A DNA stretch of 19,167 nucleotides from JBLFWJ01 sp047611425 (GCA_047611425.1 JBLFWJ010000046.1:1-19167); one strand, 5' to 3'. Positions 6,910 to 14,730 are shown, counted from the stretch's first letter. Notes: generated by a model not told the origin, from the letters alone. Translations and numbers: made by a program.

Positions 6910-7744
6910 TCAGAATGATTGGCAATCCGTCACCTCCACCTCCAATAACGATGATCTTACTATTTGGCGATGTAGCCAATTTTTCTGTTGCCAGAATTCC
7001 TTTCTCTCTAAGAATCTTGTCAGTTAAACTGGCACTCAAAATTAAGTTGGCAGCAGCCTTTCCTTCAGCGTCAATTCTTCTTCTTTCTGCCTCCTTCTTT
7101 TCCTGTTCAATCAGGTAAGAATATTTCTGAGCTTCCTGATCGGCCGACAACTTTTCCTCAATAGATTTCTGAATGGCAGTAGGCAATTTAATCGATCTAA
7201 ATAGAAGTGCTTTTAATTCTATATGGTTGTCAGCCAGAATTTTACGTGTATTGTCTTCAATTAAAGTTTCAATCTCTTGACGTTTGGTAGAGTACATTTC
7301 TTCAGGAGTGTATTGACCAACAGTTCTTCTCACCGCAGACCTCAATTCCGGTCTAACTAAATTGGAAACATAGTCGGTTCTAAATGCCTGATAGAGGTAT
7401 CCAACGCTACCCGGAATAAGCCGAAATCTAAGAGAGACATCGATGCTAATTGCCAGTCCATCTTGAGAAAGCACATCCATGGTTTCCTCAATCTGCTGTT
7501 CGGCAATTTCGAACTTGATTACATCATTCCAGGGTGCCACAAGATTTAATCCTTCGGTTAACACGTGCTCAGTATCCAGACCACTCGTGTACTTTTTAAA
7601 AACCACACCTCTCTCTGTAGGTTGAAGAATCACAAATGTGTTCTTAGCAAAAAGAAATATGGAAAGAATAACTACCCCTGCTATCACATAGCCTCGTAGT
7701 TTTTTAGGGTCGAATTCTGGTTGCTTGTATTCAAATTGGGCCAT
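6899..7744 (-). CDS. SPFH/band-7 (prohibitin-like) membrane protein
   Basis: Protein of 281 aa. One N-terminal transmembrane segment (about 18-34) is followed by a band-7/prohibitin domain (about 37-230) that opens with the typical I-L-Q-P-T-E-R-G-V-V-F. A charged helical region (E-Q-E-K-K-E-A-E-R-R-R-I-D-A-E-G-K) follows, then a Gly-rich C-terminal stretch. These proteins form ring- or cage-shaped membrane scaffolds that organise membrane domains or regulate proteases such as FtsH. A prohibitin-like role is inferred from overall layout. The frame extends to 7786, but the ATG at 7744 is chosen: it gives the usual short cytoplasmic head and lies 17 bases past a perfect -7 element (7762-7769). 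First gene of an operon with the TPMT-like gene. Confidence 0.88.
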   Translation of the reverse strand: MAQFEYKQPEFDPKKLRGYVIAGVVILSIFLFAKNTFVILQPTERGVVFKKYTSGLDTEHVLTEGLNLVAPWNDVIKFEIAEQQIEETMDVLSQDGLAISIDVSLRFRLIPGSVGYLYQAFRTDYVSNLVRPELRSAVRRTVGQYTPEEMYSTKRQEIETLIEDNTRKILADNHIELKALLFRSIKLPTAIQKSIEEKLSADQEAQKYSYLIEQEKKEAERRRIDAEGKAAANLILSASLTDKILREKGILATEKLATSPNSKIIVIGGGGDGLPIILNGN

Positions 7745-8062
7745 GGTCTTTGTATTTGCGGCAAACCTACGAATAAGGACACGCAATGTTCATGATGAAC
7801 CACGCCTTTTTAGGAATGTTGGAAATCTTATTCAAAATCTAAGAAATCTCGAAAGAAGAAATGTAGATTCGCAAGTTGATTTTTTGAGACGTTCTAATAG
7901 AAATCCCAGACATCCGTTTGCTCATTAATAATTCATTGTTGATGGTTAAAAAGAACCTTTATCTGGTTTATTCTTGTGCAAAACCAAGTTAAAATGTGGT
8001 CGCGAACCTTAAAATTGTAACACGCGTAAATTGATCCTATATCACGTTAAACTTTACTGAAA
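7745..8062. other. divergent intergenic region without a convincing gene
   Basis: This 318-base stretch separates the SPFH operon (minus) from the SF2 helicase gene (plus). It holds the perfect minus-strand -7 element (7762-7769) and the palindrome at 7788-7800. A partial plus-strand match (TATTCTTG, 7969-7976) is the best, weak, promoter candidate for the helicase. A short Arg/Asn-rich frame at 7725-7928 has no plausible start, signal or motif and is not called. No RNA structure or terminator was recognised. Confidence 0.6.
7762..7769 (-). promoter_or_regulatory. -7 promoter element for the SPFH-TPMT operon
   Basis: Minus strand reads TAGGTTTG, an exact TAnnTTTG match, 17 bases before the ATG at 7744. 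A 13-base palindrome (GTTCATGATGAAC, 7788-7800) lies just upstream, overlapping the expected -33 region, and could be an operator. Confidence 0.55.
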
Positions 8063-9589
8063 GTGTTGAATCCAGAAGAAGCAATTAAGAAGAAACTGTA
8101 CGGTTATCAGGCTCGGGCCATGGGTCAGATTTTTGATAAACTGGATTCAGTCCCGAGTGATTACAATTTGCTTTTTCAGCTTCCTACTGGAGGTGGAAAA
8201 ACAGTAATTTTTTCTGAGATTGCCCGTAGATACATTCTTGAAACCAAGAAAAAAGTACTGATTCTTACACACAGGATTGAGCTGTGTGCCCAGACTTCCA
8301 GAATGTTGATAGAGTTTGGGGTTAACAATAAAGTGATCAACAGTGAGGTAAAAGAAATAGAAGATCAAGACCAACATACCTGCTATGTTGCCATGGTTGA
8401 GACGTTGAACAACCGCTTCAATCATGACGGCCTAGAATTGAAGGATGTTGGGCTCGTAATTATTGATGAAGCCCATTACAACTCTTTCACCAAACTATTT
8501 AAGCACTTTTCAGAGTGCAACATCCTTGGTGTTACGGCTACTCCTTTAAGTTCAAACATCAACTTACCGATGAATGAATTTTACGGTGAATTGATTGTTG
8601 GTGAGTCTATTCCGAATTTGGTGAATGAGGGCTTTTTGGCAAAGGCCACCACGTTTAGCTATAACGTAAGCTTGTCATCTTTAAGAGTTGGGATAAATGG
8701 CGATTATACCGTTGGTTCATCCGAACAGTTGTATACCGACTTAATGATGCAGGACAAGCTGCTAAACGCATATCGGGAAAGAAGTCTTGGAAAGAAAACG
8801 TTGATTTTCAATAACGGTATCAACACCAGCAAGTACGTATATGAGAATTTTGTCAATGCCGGATTTGAGATTCGTCATTTGGATAACACGCATTCTTCAA
8901 AAGAGCGAAAGGAAATTTTAGATTGGTTTAAGAATAAACCGGATGCCATACTTACCTCTGTAAGTATTCTGACCACCGGATTTGATGAACCAACAGTTGA
9001 TACAATCATTCTGAATAGAGCAACTAGATCTTTGACACTCTATTATCAGATGATTGGTCGGGGGTCTCGCATACTTGGAACAAAGAAGAATTTCAACATA
9101 ATTGACCTTGGAAATAACTTGGCCCGCTTTGGCCTATGGAATTCAGAGTTAGATTGGAAAGATATTTTTAAAAATCCTGAATTACACTTGGCCAATATCC
9201 GTACTGACACGGAGATAGAGAGACATCAGGTGTATAGAATGCCAGATGATTTAAAGCTTAAATTCCCAAATACTGCGAAGTTGGAATTTGACATGGAGCT
9301 GGCTTACAATAGTGCTTTGGATACAGGGCAACGACCAAAGATTGCCATTGAACAATGCCTTTCACATCATGTAGATATGTGTCTTAAAAACAGCGAGGAA
9401 CTGGATGATGCGCTTTCGTTGGCACGGTTACTTGAAGACGATATCAAGTTCCGCTTGCGGAAATATTCATACTGCATTTGTAAAAGCACCAAGAATTATC
9501 TCGCTTGGTTGGAAGATGACTACACCATTAAACTCAAGAGAACGATAAACACAGAGTTTAGATTGATTGCATTGAGCCAAGTGGAATAA
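8063..9589 (+). CDS. DEAD/DEAH-type superfamily 2 helicase
   Basis: Protein of 508 aa with a full SF2 core. Motif I is P41-T-G-G-G-K-T, motif II D135-E-A-H, motif III T158-A-T-P, motif V S-I-L-T-T-G-F-D-E-P (301-310) and motif VI Q329-M-I-G-R-G-S-R. The order and spacing resemble the SSL2/RadD group of ATP-dependent DNA translocases. The C-terminal 130 residues match no domain I know and contain C432, H435, H436, C440, C471 and C473, which could bind a metal. The start is GTG at 8063, with TTG as codon 2 as an alternative. There are no nuclease, methylase or other defence genes beside it, so a repair role is as likely as any. Its stop directly abuts the stop of the convergent metalloprotease gene. 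Confidence 0.88.
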   Translation: MLNPEEAIKKKLYGYQARAMGQIFDKLDSVPSDYNLLFQLPTGGGKTVIFSEIARRYILETKKKVLILTHRIELCAQTSRMLIEFGVNNKVINSEVKEIEDQDQHTCYVAMVETLNNRFNHDGLELKDVGLVIIDEAHYNSFTKLFKHFSECNILGVTATPLSSNINLPMNEFYGELIVGESIPNLVNEGFLAKATTFSYNVSLSSLRVGINGDYTVGSSEQLYTDLMMQDKLLNAYRERSLGKKTLIFNNGINTSKYVYENFVNAGFEIRHLDNTHSSKERKEILDWFKNKPDAILTSVSILTTGFDEPTVDTIILNRATRSLTLYYQMIGRGSRILGTKKNFNIIDLGNNLARFGLWNSELDWKDIFKNPELHLANIRTDTEIERHQVYRMPDDLKLKFPNTAKLEFDMELAYNSALDTGQRPKIAIEQCLSHHVDMCLKNSEELDDALSLARLLEDDIKFRLRKYSYCICKSTKNYLAWLEDDYTIKLKRTINTEFRLIALSQVE

Positions 9590-10126
9590 TTACTTGGAAG
9601 AAAAAGCTTCGACCTCTTTTAAGTCTTTGGCAACTTTCTGAATCCATTCTGCCTGCACCTTCGCATTCAGCCCGTGTTTGGTCTGTTTGTCGTACCGCTC
9701 TTGGTAATCATGTAACTCCTTAAAATTGGAATTATAGATGCCCTGAACTTTGCCGGACCCTTTGCCACACGGGTCTTTCAAGTCAGATAGCTTCTTTCGG
9801 AGTTTTCGGGCAAACAGTTCAGTCGCATCAAAATGCAGCTGTTCATGCGCCAATAAAGCCTTACTTTCTGTGGTGCGAGTCCACGATTCCTTCTTCTTGA
9901 AATGACAGGAAACCATCACCCTTGGTTCTGGCCCATTGCATTCGAACTCAACACCGATTCCGGCTGTGGTCAGCGCCTTTAGACCATTCGGCCCGTTATC
10001 TCGTTTCTTAACGAAGTCACCCCAGGTTAGTCTGCGTTCTGCTTGCCATGGAATCAAATCTTTGTCTTGAGCAAAACTTGTTAAGCCAAAACATATAAAT
10101 AGGAGGATGGTTATGAATCGTATCAT
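9590..10126 (-). CDS. secreted DUF922-like zinc metalloprotease
   Basis: Protein of 178 aa. Signal peptide 1-20 (MIRFITILLFICFGLTSFAQ). The mature domain carries H94-E-Q-L-H98-F-D, a zincin HExxH motif in which both His bind Zn and Glu is catalytic; the trailing F-D fits the DUF922 family. Upstream, R-R-L-T-W-G-D-F is the W-x-D-F type motif common at the start of that family. It probably acts in the periplasm or outside the cell; the substrate is unknown. The third zinc ligand cannot be assigned by eye. It is divergent from the alpha/beta hydrolase gene, with 43 bases between starts. Confidence 0.78.
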   Translation of the reverse strand: MIRFITILLFICFGLTSFAQDKDLIPWQAERRLTWGDFVKKRDNGPNGLKALTTAGIGVEFECNGPEPRVMVSCHFKKKESWTRTTESKALLAHEQLHFDATELFARKLRKKLSDLKDPCGKGSGKVQGIYNSNFKELHDYQERYDKQTKHGLNAKVQAEWIQKVAKDLKEVEAFSSK

Positions 10127-10137
10127 CGAAGTGAATT

Positions 10138-10145
10138 TACCTTTG
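10138..10145 (+). promoter_or_regulatory. -7 promoter element for the alpha/beta hydrolase gene
   Basis: TACCTTTG matches TAnnTTTG exactly and lies 24 bases before the ATG at 10170, giving a leader of about 18 bases. This argues against the upstream in-frame ATGs at 10107 and 10113, which would precede the transcript start. Confidence 0.55.
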
Positions 10146-10169
10146 CGTTATCCAAAACAACACCAAAAA

Positions 10170-11012
10170 ATGTCAAATGTTATAAGTGCTGTAATCTCTG
10201 GTTCAAATGACCGGAAAATGCCTTTGGATCTTCATTTACCTGAAGAGAAAAATGCCCCGTTGGTGATTATGGTTCATGGCTTTAAAGGCTTTAAGGATTG
10301 GGGTCATTTCCCGCTTGTTGGAGATGCATTTGCTGCAGCGGGTTTTGCGTTTTTGAGATTCAACTTTTCACACAACGGTACCACTCCTGAAAGCCCTTCA
10401 GATTTTGTGGATCTTGAAGCTTTTGCTGAGAACAACTTGATCAAGGAACTGGACGATGTTCAAATTATTTTGGATGCATTGCGAGATGCTGGCCTGTTTT
10501 CCGAAGCATCGATTGACCTGAGTAATACTTTCATAATTGGCCATAGTCGAGGTGGAGGTATTGCTTTGATTAGTTCTGCTGAAGATGATAGGATTAAGGG
10601 ATTATCAACGTGGGCTGCGGTGAATCATTATGATCGAGAGGGATTTCCTTTAGATGTTTGGGAAAAGCATGGTAAGATTCTTATTCCAAATGCAAGAACA
10701 GGGCAGGAGATGCCCATGAACTGGCAGTTTGTAGAGGTTATGAAAGCCAACATGAATCGGCTAAGTATCAAATTACAAAGCGAGAAAGTGAATGTGCCGA
10801 CCCTCGTTATTCATGGAACCGAGGATCCAACTGTTCCATATTCCGAAGGCAAGGAAATGGCTGGATGGAATGATTCCTTTGAATTATTTACGGTTGATCA
10901 GGCAGACCACAGCTTTGGTGGCAAACATCCTTTGGTAGAAGAAACTTTAAGCAAGCATATGCAAGTTGTGGTTGATGCGACTATTCGGCATTTTAAGTCT
11001 CTAATTCCGTAA
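10170..11012 (+). CDS. alpha/beta hydrolase (dienelactone hydrolase/S9-like)
   Basis: Protein of 280 aa with no signal peptide, so cytoplasmic. Oxyanion-hole segment V-H-G-F-K-G-F (35-41). The nucleophile elbow is G-H-S126-R-G-G, the acid D219 lies in H-G-T-E-D-P, and the base H247 lies in Q-A-D-H-S-F-G. The triad is therefore complete and correctly ordered. The long G-F-K-G-F-K-D-W start resembles serine aminopeptidase/dienelactone-hydrolase relatives. It hydrolyses an ester or peptide-like bond; the substrate is unknown. The start at 10170 was chosen over the in-frame ATG at 10107 because a perfect -7 element lies between them and because the earlier start would overlap the divergent metalloprotease gene. 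Confidence 0.88.
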   Translation: MSNVISAVISGSNDRKMPLDLHLPEEKNAPLVIMVHGFKGFKDWGHFPLVGDAFAAAGFAFLRFNFSHNGTTPESPSDFVDLEAFAENNLIKELDDVQIILDALRDAGLFSEASIDLSNTFIIGHSRGGGIALISSAEDDRIKGLSTWAAVNHYDREGFPLDVWEKHGKILIPNARTGQEMPMNWQFVEVMKANMNRLSIKLQSEKVNVPTLVIHGTEDPTVPYSEGKEMAGWNDSFELFTVDQADHSFGGKHPLVEETLSKHMQVVVDATIRHFKSLIP

Positions 11013-11112
11013 ATCGTATTCTGTAATCCGTCCGACTTTTTTAAATCGAACGCATACTTCAGACGAGGTGAAAGTTGAAATGGCATTTTTGCCGCACAAT
11101 TAAAACATCTCT

Positions 11113-12071
11113 ATGAAAAAAGTCTACCTAGTATTTGCTTCAATTGTATCGTCCTCTTTAGCTTTTGCTCAACAGCCCAATAACCCTGGTTTCGAAACTT
11201 GGGATAATGTTGATTCTGATGAATAAGAGCCTGCGAATTGGAGTGGAATGATGACAGGAGATTTATGCATTTTTTGTGCATTCGGAGCTTCTCAACGTGT
11301 TTTTCAAGAAGATACTGAGTTGCATGGTGGAACATACAGCGCCCGTATACAATCTATCGATGCATTTGGGGGAATTATCGTTAACGGAGCGATGACAACT
11401 GGTCAGGTAACTGCACCTTCAACAACACCTTCACAGGGATGCAATCAAACATTAACTGGTAATTCAAGCTTCAACCATCCATTCACTTACGAGCCAGATA
11501 GCTTGGTTTTTTGGGCACGGTACAACTTGACTGACGCAAATGATTCTGCTCGAGTAACATTCGTGCTGCACGATGATTATAACCTGCGTGACCCTCAGAA
11601 CGCTGCATCAGTTTCTCACGTTATCGCTAGCGCACAAGCAAACTTCCAAACGGGAAATACATGGGAAAGAATTTCGGTTCCGTTTGATTATTCAGGCGTA
11701 TCGACCCTGTATCGTACTTGTTGGCAACGTTTACGTCTAGCTATTTTCCGGGTGCTGGTAATGCCAACGCAACGTTGTATGTGGATGATTTAGCTTTCGT
11801 TTACAACACCGTTACATCAATTGAAGATGTTGTAGTCAACGTTAGTGTTTTTCCAAATCCTTCTTTAAACGGAAGGTTTAATGTGGATTTGAGCTCAATT
11901 AATGGTGATGTTGAGTTGGTGGTTTATAACCTGTATGGACGCATAATTCAAACTCAATATGAAATGGCTGGAAGCCTTGTGTCTTTCGATATCGAAGCAA
12001 AAGCAGGTATGTACTTGTTAAGTGTGAATACTGGGCCGACTACAAAACTCATCAAGATTATCAAGCGCTAG
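11113..12071 (+). pseudogene. broken T9SS-sorted secreted protein gene (PCMD-like domain)
   Basis: The frame opens at ATG 11113 with a signal peptide (MKKVYLVFASIVSSSLAFAQ) and is stopped by TAA at 11224-11226 (codon 38). The same frame then continues with coherent protein (E-P-A-N-W-S-G-M-M) to about 11704. Sense there passes into another frame: adding one C to the CCC at 11705-11707 joins D-Y-S-G-V-S-T to P-V-S-Y-L-L-A-T-F and restores a reading frame through to 12071. The repaired gene is exactly 320 codons (319 aa). The middle (about 45-230) looks like a PCMD-type beta domain, with F-W-A-R-Y-N-L, W-E-R-I-S-V-P-F-D-Y and L-Y-V-D-D-L. The end is a type A T9SS sorting domain (V-F-P-N-P, N-L-Y-G-R, A-G-M-Y-L-L, I-K-R). 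Either a real pseudogene with two lesions or two sequencing errors. Confidence 0.85.
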
Positions 12072-12092
12072 CCTGAACGGTTTTTTCGATTC

Positions 12093-12138
12093 TCGGATCT
12101 AAGGAAGTTCACTCATGGTAAGTGGACTTTAGATCCGA
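12093..12138. repeat. long imperfect inverted repeat before the DEAD-box helicase gene
   Basis: Left arm 12093-12113 and right arm 12121-12138 are complementary over about 18 positions. They have ten uninterrupted outer pairs (TCGGATCTAA against TTAGATCCGA), a three-base bulge on the left arm and one G-T pair, around a seven-base loop. It lies 22 bases after the broken T9SS gene and just upstream of the helicase -7 element. There is no T tract after it on the plus strand. It could be a weak terminator/processing structure for the upstream transcript or an operator overlapping the -33 region. Confidence 0.6.
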
Positions 12139-12147
12139 TTACGCATG

Positions 12148-12155
12148 TACTTTTG
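12148..12155 (+). promoter_or_regulatory. -7 promoter element for the DEAD-box helicase gene
   Basis: TACTTTTG is an exact TAnnTTTG match, ending 14 bases before the ATG at 12170. It supports that start over the GTG at 12122, which lies upstream of the expected transcript start. Confidence 0.55.
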
Positions 12156-12169
12156 CGGAAAGCCATTTC

Positions 12170-13516
12170 ATGGAGAATTTCGAAGATTTTAACCTCACAT
12201 CAGCATTGCAAAATGCCTTGGCTGATAATGGTTTTGAAACCCCAACACCGATTCAATCTGGTTCCTACAAGCCAGCTCTTGCTGGTAAGGATTTAGTTGG
12301 TATTGCCCAAACGGGTACAGGAAAAACGCTTGCTTACATGCTTCCAATCCTTCAAGGATTGAAGTTTTCAAAGCAAGTAAATCCTAGGGTAGTGGTGTTG
12401 GTTCCTACGCGTGAGCTTTCTATTCAGGTGGTTGAGAACATAAACTCGCTCACCGCATTTATGGATGCTCGAGCATTAGCTATTTATGGAGGGGTGAATA
12501 TCAATACCCAAAAAATAAAGGTTGATGAAGGTTGGGACATTATCGTTGCAACCCCTGGACGTTTTTATGACCTCGTTCTAGCGCGTTCAATTCAATTAAA
12601 GGATGCCAGAAAAGTGGTTATCGATGAAGTAGATGTAATGCTGGACCTAGGATTCAGACATCAATTGGTTAGCATTTTTGAGCTACTTCCAGACAGAAGG
12701 CAGAACCTAATGTATTCGGCAACCATGACCGAAGAAGTGGATGCACTAATCGATGATTTCTTCGTGCAACCGACTAGGATTTCTGTAGCTGCCAGTGGTG
12801 CCAGATTGGACAATATCTCGCAGCAGAGCTATTCAGTTCCAAACTTCTATTCGAAGGCGAACCTGCTTCGGTACTTGCTAAGTGATCGTGAGGCGTTCTC
12901 GAAAGTGATCGTTTTTGTCGCGACCAAAAAGAATGCAGACTTGCTTTTCGAATTATTGGAAGAAGCCTACGTTGAGGAAATGTGCATCATTCATTCCAAC
13001 AAATCTCAGAACTATCGCGAGCGTTCCATGAATCAGTTTGATGAAGGAATGAACCGAATTCTAATCGCTACAGACGTGATGGCCAGAGGATTGGATTTTG
13101 ATCAGGTATCGCATGTCATCAACATGGATACGCCAAGTTTTCCAGAGAATTACATGCACCGAATTGGCCGAACCGGAAGAGCTGAAAAGGAGGGACGGTC
13201 AATCGTTTTTTCCACACCAGCGGAGCAAGAGTATAAGGAGGCGATTGAAACGTTGATGAACTACACGATACCGGAAGTTCCTCTTCCAGAAGTTGTGGAT
13301 TTATCTGAGCAGCTGTTGCCAGAAGAAAGAGATCGGCCAAAACCAGCTAGCAAAAACCGGAATACGGCTGTTGAAGACAAGAATTCTGCTTTTCATGAAA
13401 AGAGTCTGAAAAACCAAAAGGTCAACCTGGGCGGAAAGTACAGAAGGGAGATTGGCACAAAGTTTAAGAAGCCGAAGACCAAAGGGAACAAGCCAGCTAA
13501 AAGACACAGAAGATAA
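12170..13516 (+). CDS. DEAD-box family ATP-dependent RNA helicase (motif II DEVD)
   Basis: Protein of 448 aa with an ordered set of helicase motifs: Q motif G-F-E-T-P-T-P-I-Q (21-29), motif I A46-Q-T-G-T-G-K-T, Ia P-T-R-E-L, Ib T-P-G-R (128-131), II D152-E-V-D, III S183-A-T, V A-R-G-L-D-F (305-310) and VI H330-R-I-G-R-T-G-R. Motif II has Val in place of the usual Ala; the acidic residues that bind Mg and water are retained, so ATPase activity should be possible. The C-terminal 50 residues are Lys/Arg-rich, a likely RNA-binding tail. Role: unwinding structured RNA in ribosome assembly or mRNA turnover. The start at 12170 is set by the promoter. The trmL-like gene follows 12 bases after the stop. 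Confidence 0.92.
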   Translation: MENFEDFNLTSALQNALADNGFETPTPIQSGSYKPALAGKDLVGIAQTGTGKTLAYMLPILQGLKFSKQVNPRVVVLVPTRELSIQVVENINSLTAFMDARALAIYGGVNINTQKIKVDEGWDIIVATPGRFYDLVLARSIQLKDARKVVIDEVDVMLDLGFRHQLVSIFELLPDRRQNLMYSATMTEEVDALIDDFFVQPTRISVAASGARLDNISQQSYSVPNFYSKANLLRYLLSDREAFSKVIVFVATKKNADLLFELLEEAYVEEMCIIHSNKSQNYRERSMNQFDEGMNRILIATDVMARGLDFDQVSHVINMDTPSFPENYMHRIGRTGRAEKEGRSIVFSTPAEQEYKEAIETLMNYTIPEVPLPEVVDLSEQLLPEERDRPKPASKNRNTAVEDKNSAFHEKSLKNQKVNLGGKYRREIGTKFKKPKTKGNKPAKRHRR

Positions 13517-13528
13517 GTCTAGCGTTTC

Positions 13529-13981
13529 ATGCCATTGAATATCGTTGTAGTTGAGCCTGAGATCCCTATGAATACTGGGAATATTGGCCGGTTGAGTTTA
13601 GCGACTGGTTCAAGATTACATCTGGTAAAACCGTTTGGTTTTGAGATAAGCGATAAGCGGCTTAAGAGAGCCGGTTTGGATTATTGGAAACATCTTGATG
13701 TAAAGACGTACGAATCGTACGATGAATTTCTTGCCTCAAACAAAGAGCAAAAGATGGTTTTCTTCTCAAGCCACGGCACCAAAAGTCATTGGGAAATTGA
13801 ATTTACCGATAACCTCTTTTTGGTTTTCGGTAAGGAGTCTGTTGGACTACCAGTAAAGGTCTCGGAGGATAATCACGAAAAACTTTACAAGATTCCGTTG
13901 GTCAGTCCACACGTGCGTAGCTTGAATTTAGCAAACGCAGTTGCCATTGCTGTGTACGAAGGAATGCGGCAGCTTAAATAG
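13529..13981 (+). CDS. trmL: tRNA (cytidine/uridine-34 2'-O)-methyltransferase TrmL (SPOUT family)
   Basis: Protein of 150 aa, the length of TrmL/YibK. N-terminal N-I-V-V-V-E-P-E-I-P-M-N-T-G-N-I-G-R (4-21) is the SPOUT motif 1. L-V-F-G-K-E-S-V-G-L-P (98-108) is motif 2. I-P-L-V-S-P-H-V-R-S-L-N-L-A-N-A-V-A (122-139) is motif 3, which forms the trefoil-knot SAM site. It methylates the ribose 2'-OH of the wobble nucleotide in tRNA-Leu in characterised bacteria. The gene starts 12 bases after the DEAD-box helicase stop and is probably co-transcribed, giving an RNA-metabolism pair. Confidence 0.93.
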   Translation: MPLNIVVVEPEIPMNTGNIGRLSLATGSRLHLVKPFGFEISDKRLKRAGLDYWKHLDVKTYESYDEFLASNKEQKMVFFSSHGTKSHWEIEFTDNLFLVFGKESVGLPVKVSEDNHEKLYKIPLVSPHVRSLNLANAVAIAVYEGMRQLK

Positions 13982-14044
13982 CCGCCTGTTTGAAACTTGG
14001 TTCACTTGAATCATTAAATAAAGGCACTGTTAATTCGGAAATTG

Positions 14045-14052
14045 TAATTTTC
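14045..14052 (+). promoter_or_regulatory. candidate -7 element for the VTT-domain gene
   Basis: TAATTTTC differs from TAnnTTTG only at the last base and would start transcription around 14058, shortly before the TTG start at 14072. No clear -33 element. Confidence 0.35.
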
Positions 14053-14071
14053 GATCACTCAACTTCAACCG

Positions 14072-14644
14072 TTGTCTAATAAAACGCTATTAAGAGTTAT
14101 TGTTCTTGCCGTGGCTTCACTGGGGCTAATGTTTATTGGGCGACATTCTGCACTCAGCGAATATTTCAGCGTAGAAGGACTTCACAAGCTTATATTGGAA
14201 GCAGGGGCCTATGGTATTGCTTTGTTCGTTGTGTTGTATGCCTTAGGAATATTGATGAATATTCCAGGTGTATTGTATCTCTTTATTGGGTTTATGGTGT
14301 ATGGAGAATTCAACGGCTTTCTAATTGTGTATTTAGCCAGTTTTGTGGCCGTTTTGGTTCACTTCTTTTTTGCCCGATTCATGGCAGGAGAGGCTCTGGC
14401 AGAGATCAAGCAACCATTCATTAAAAAGCAATTGGCAAAGCTTCAAACGCATCCGATAAGAACCATCTTGGTGCTGAGGGTAATCTTCTATGTTTCACCA
14501 CCAGTTAATTATGCATTGGCACTTTCTGCTGTCAGAACCAGAGACTTTATACTTGGGTCAATCGTGTCTTTACCGGTCAGCATTTCCGTTTACTACTTTC
14601 TGGTCATGTTTGCCAAAGACCTTTGGGTCAGGTGGATATCGTAA
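14072..14644 (+). CDS. VTT-domain (TVP38/DedA-like) membrane protein
   Basis: Protein of 190 aa with several hydrophobic segments (about 7-24, 45-63, 67-95 and 160-180). The central part has G-I-L-M-N-I-P-G-V-L-Y-L-F-I-G-F, the re-entrant region typical of the VTT (SNARE-associated/TVP38/DedA) family, and the later L-R-V-I-F-Y-V-S-P-P-V-N-Y matches the family's conserved R-x(5-7)-P-x2-N pattern. DedA-family proteins are linked to lipid scrambling and membrane homeostasis; the precise substrate here is not known. The start is TTG at 14072, which gives a short cytoplasmic head before the first membrane segment; no ATG is available before residue 20. It is separated from trmL by 90 bases with no terminator seen. 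Confidence 0.82.
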   Translation: MSNKTLLRVIVLAVASLGLMFIGRHSALSEYFSVEGLHKLILEAGAYGIALFVVLYALGILMNIPGVLYLFIGFMVYGEFNGFLIVYLASFVAVLVHFFFARFMAGEALAEIKQPFIKKQLAKLQTHPIRTILVLRVIFYVSPPVNYALALSAVRTRDFILGSIVSLPVSISVYYFLVMFAKDLWVRWIS

Positions 14645-14701
14645 CTATGACTTAGGAACTTTACAGTATATCCCAAGAATTCCTTTCTGGAAAAAACAAT
14701 A

Positions 14702-14730
14702 TTTGATTTAGAATTAATTCGGCAACTTTA
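14702..14730 (+). promoter_or_regulatory. candidate promoter of the FnIII/T9SS gene
   Basis: A -33 TTTG at 14702-14705 lies 17 bases before CAACTTTA at 14723-14730 (six of eight to TAnnTTTG). Leader to the ATG at 14757 would be about 20 bases. Confidence 0.35.

Noticed and set aside
7725..7928. 67-codon plus-strand frame in the SPFH/helicase intergenic region
   Set aside because: Overlaps the SPFH start and its promoter, begins with TTG, and is compositionally biased (Arg/Asn) without motifs.
8063..10126. A defence island built on the SF2 helicase and the neighbouring metalloprotease
   Set aside because: The genes are convergent, the protease is secreted, and no nuclease, methylase or sensor gene is adjacent.
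11718..12071. Treating the two parts of the broken T9SS gene as separate small genes
   Set aside because: Neither part has its own promoter or sensible start, and a single-base repair joins them into one frame with complete T9SS-cargo architecture.
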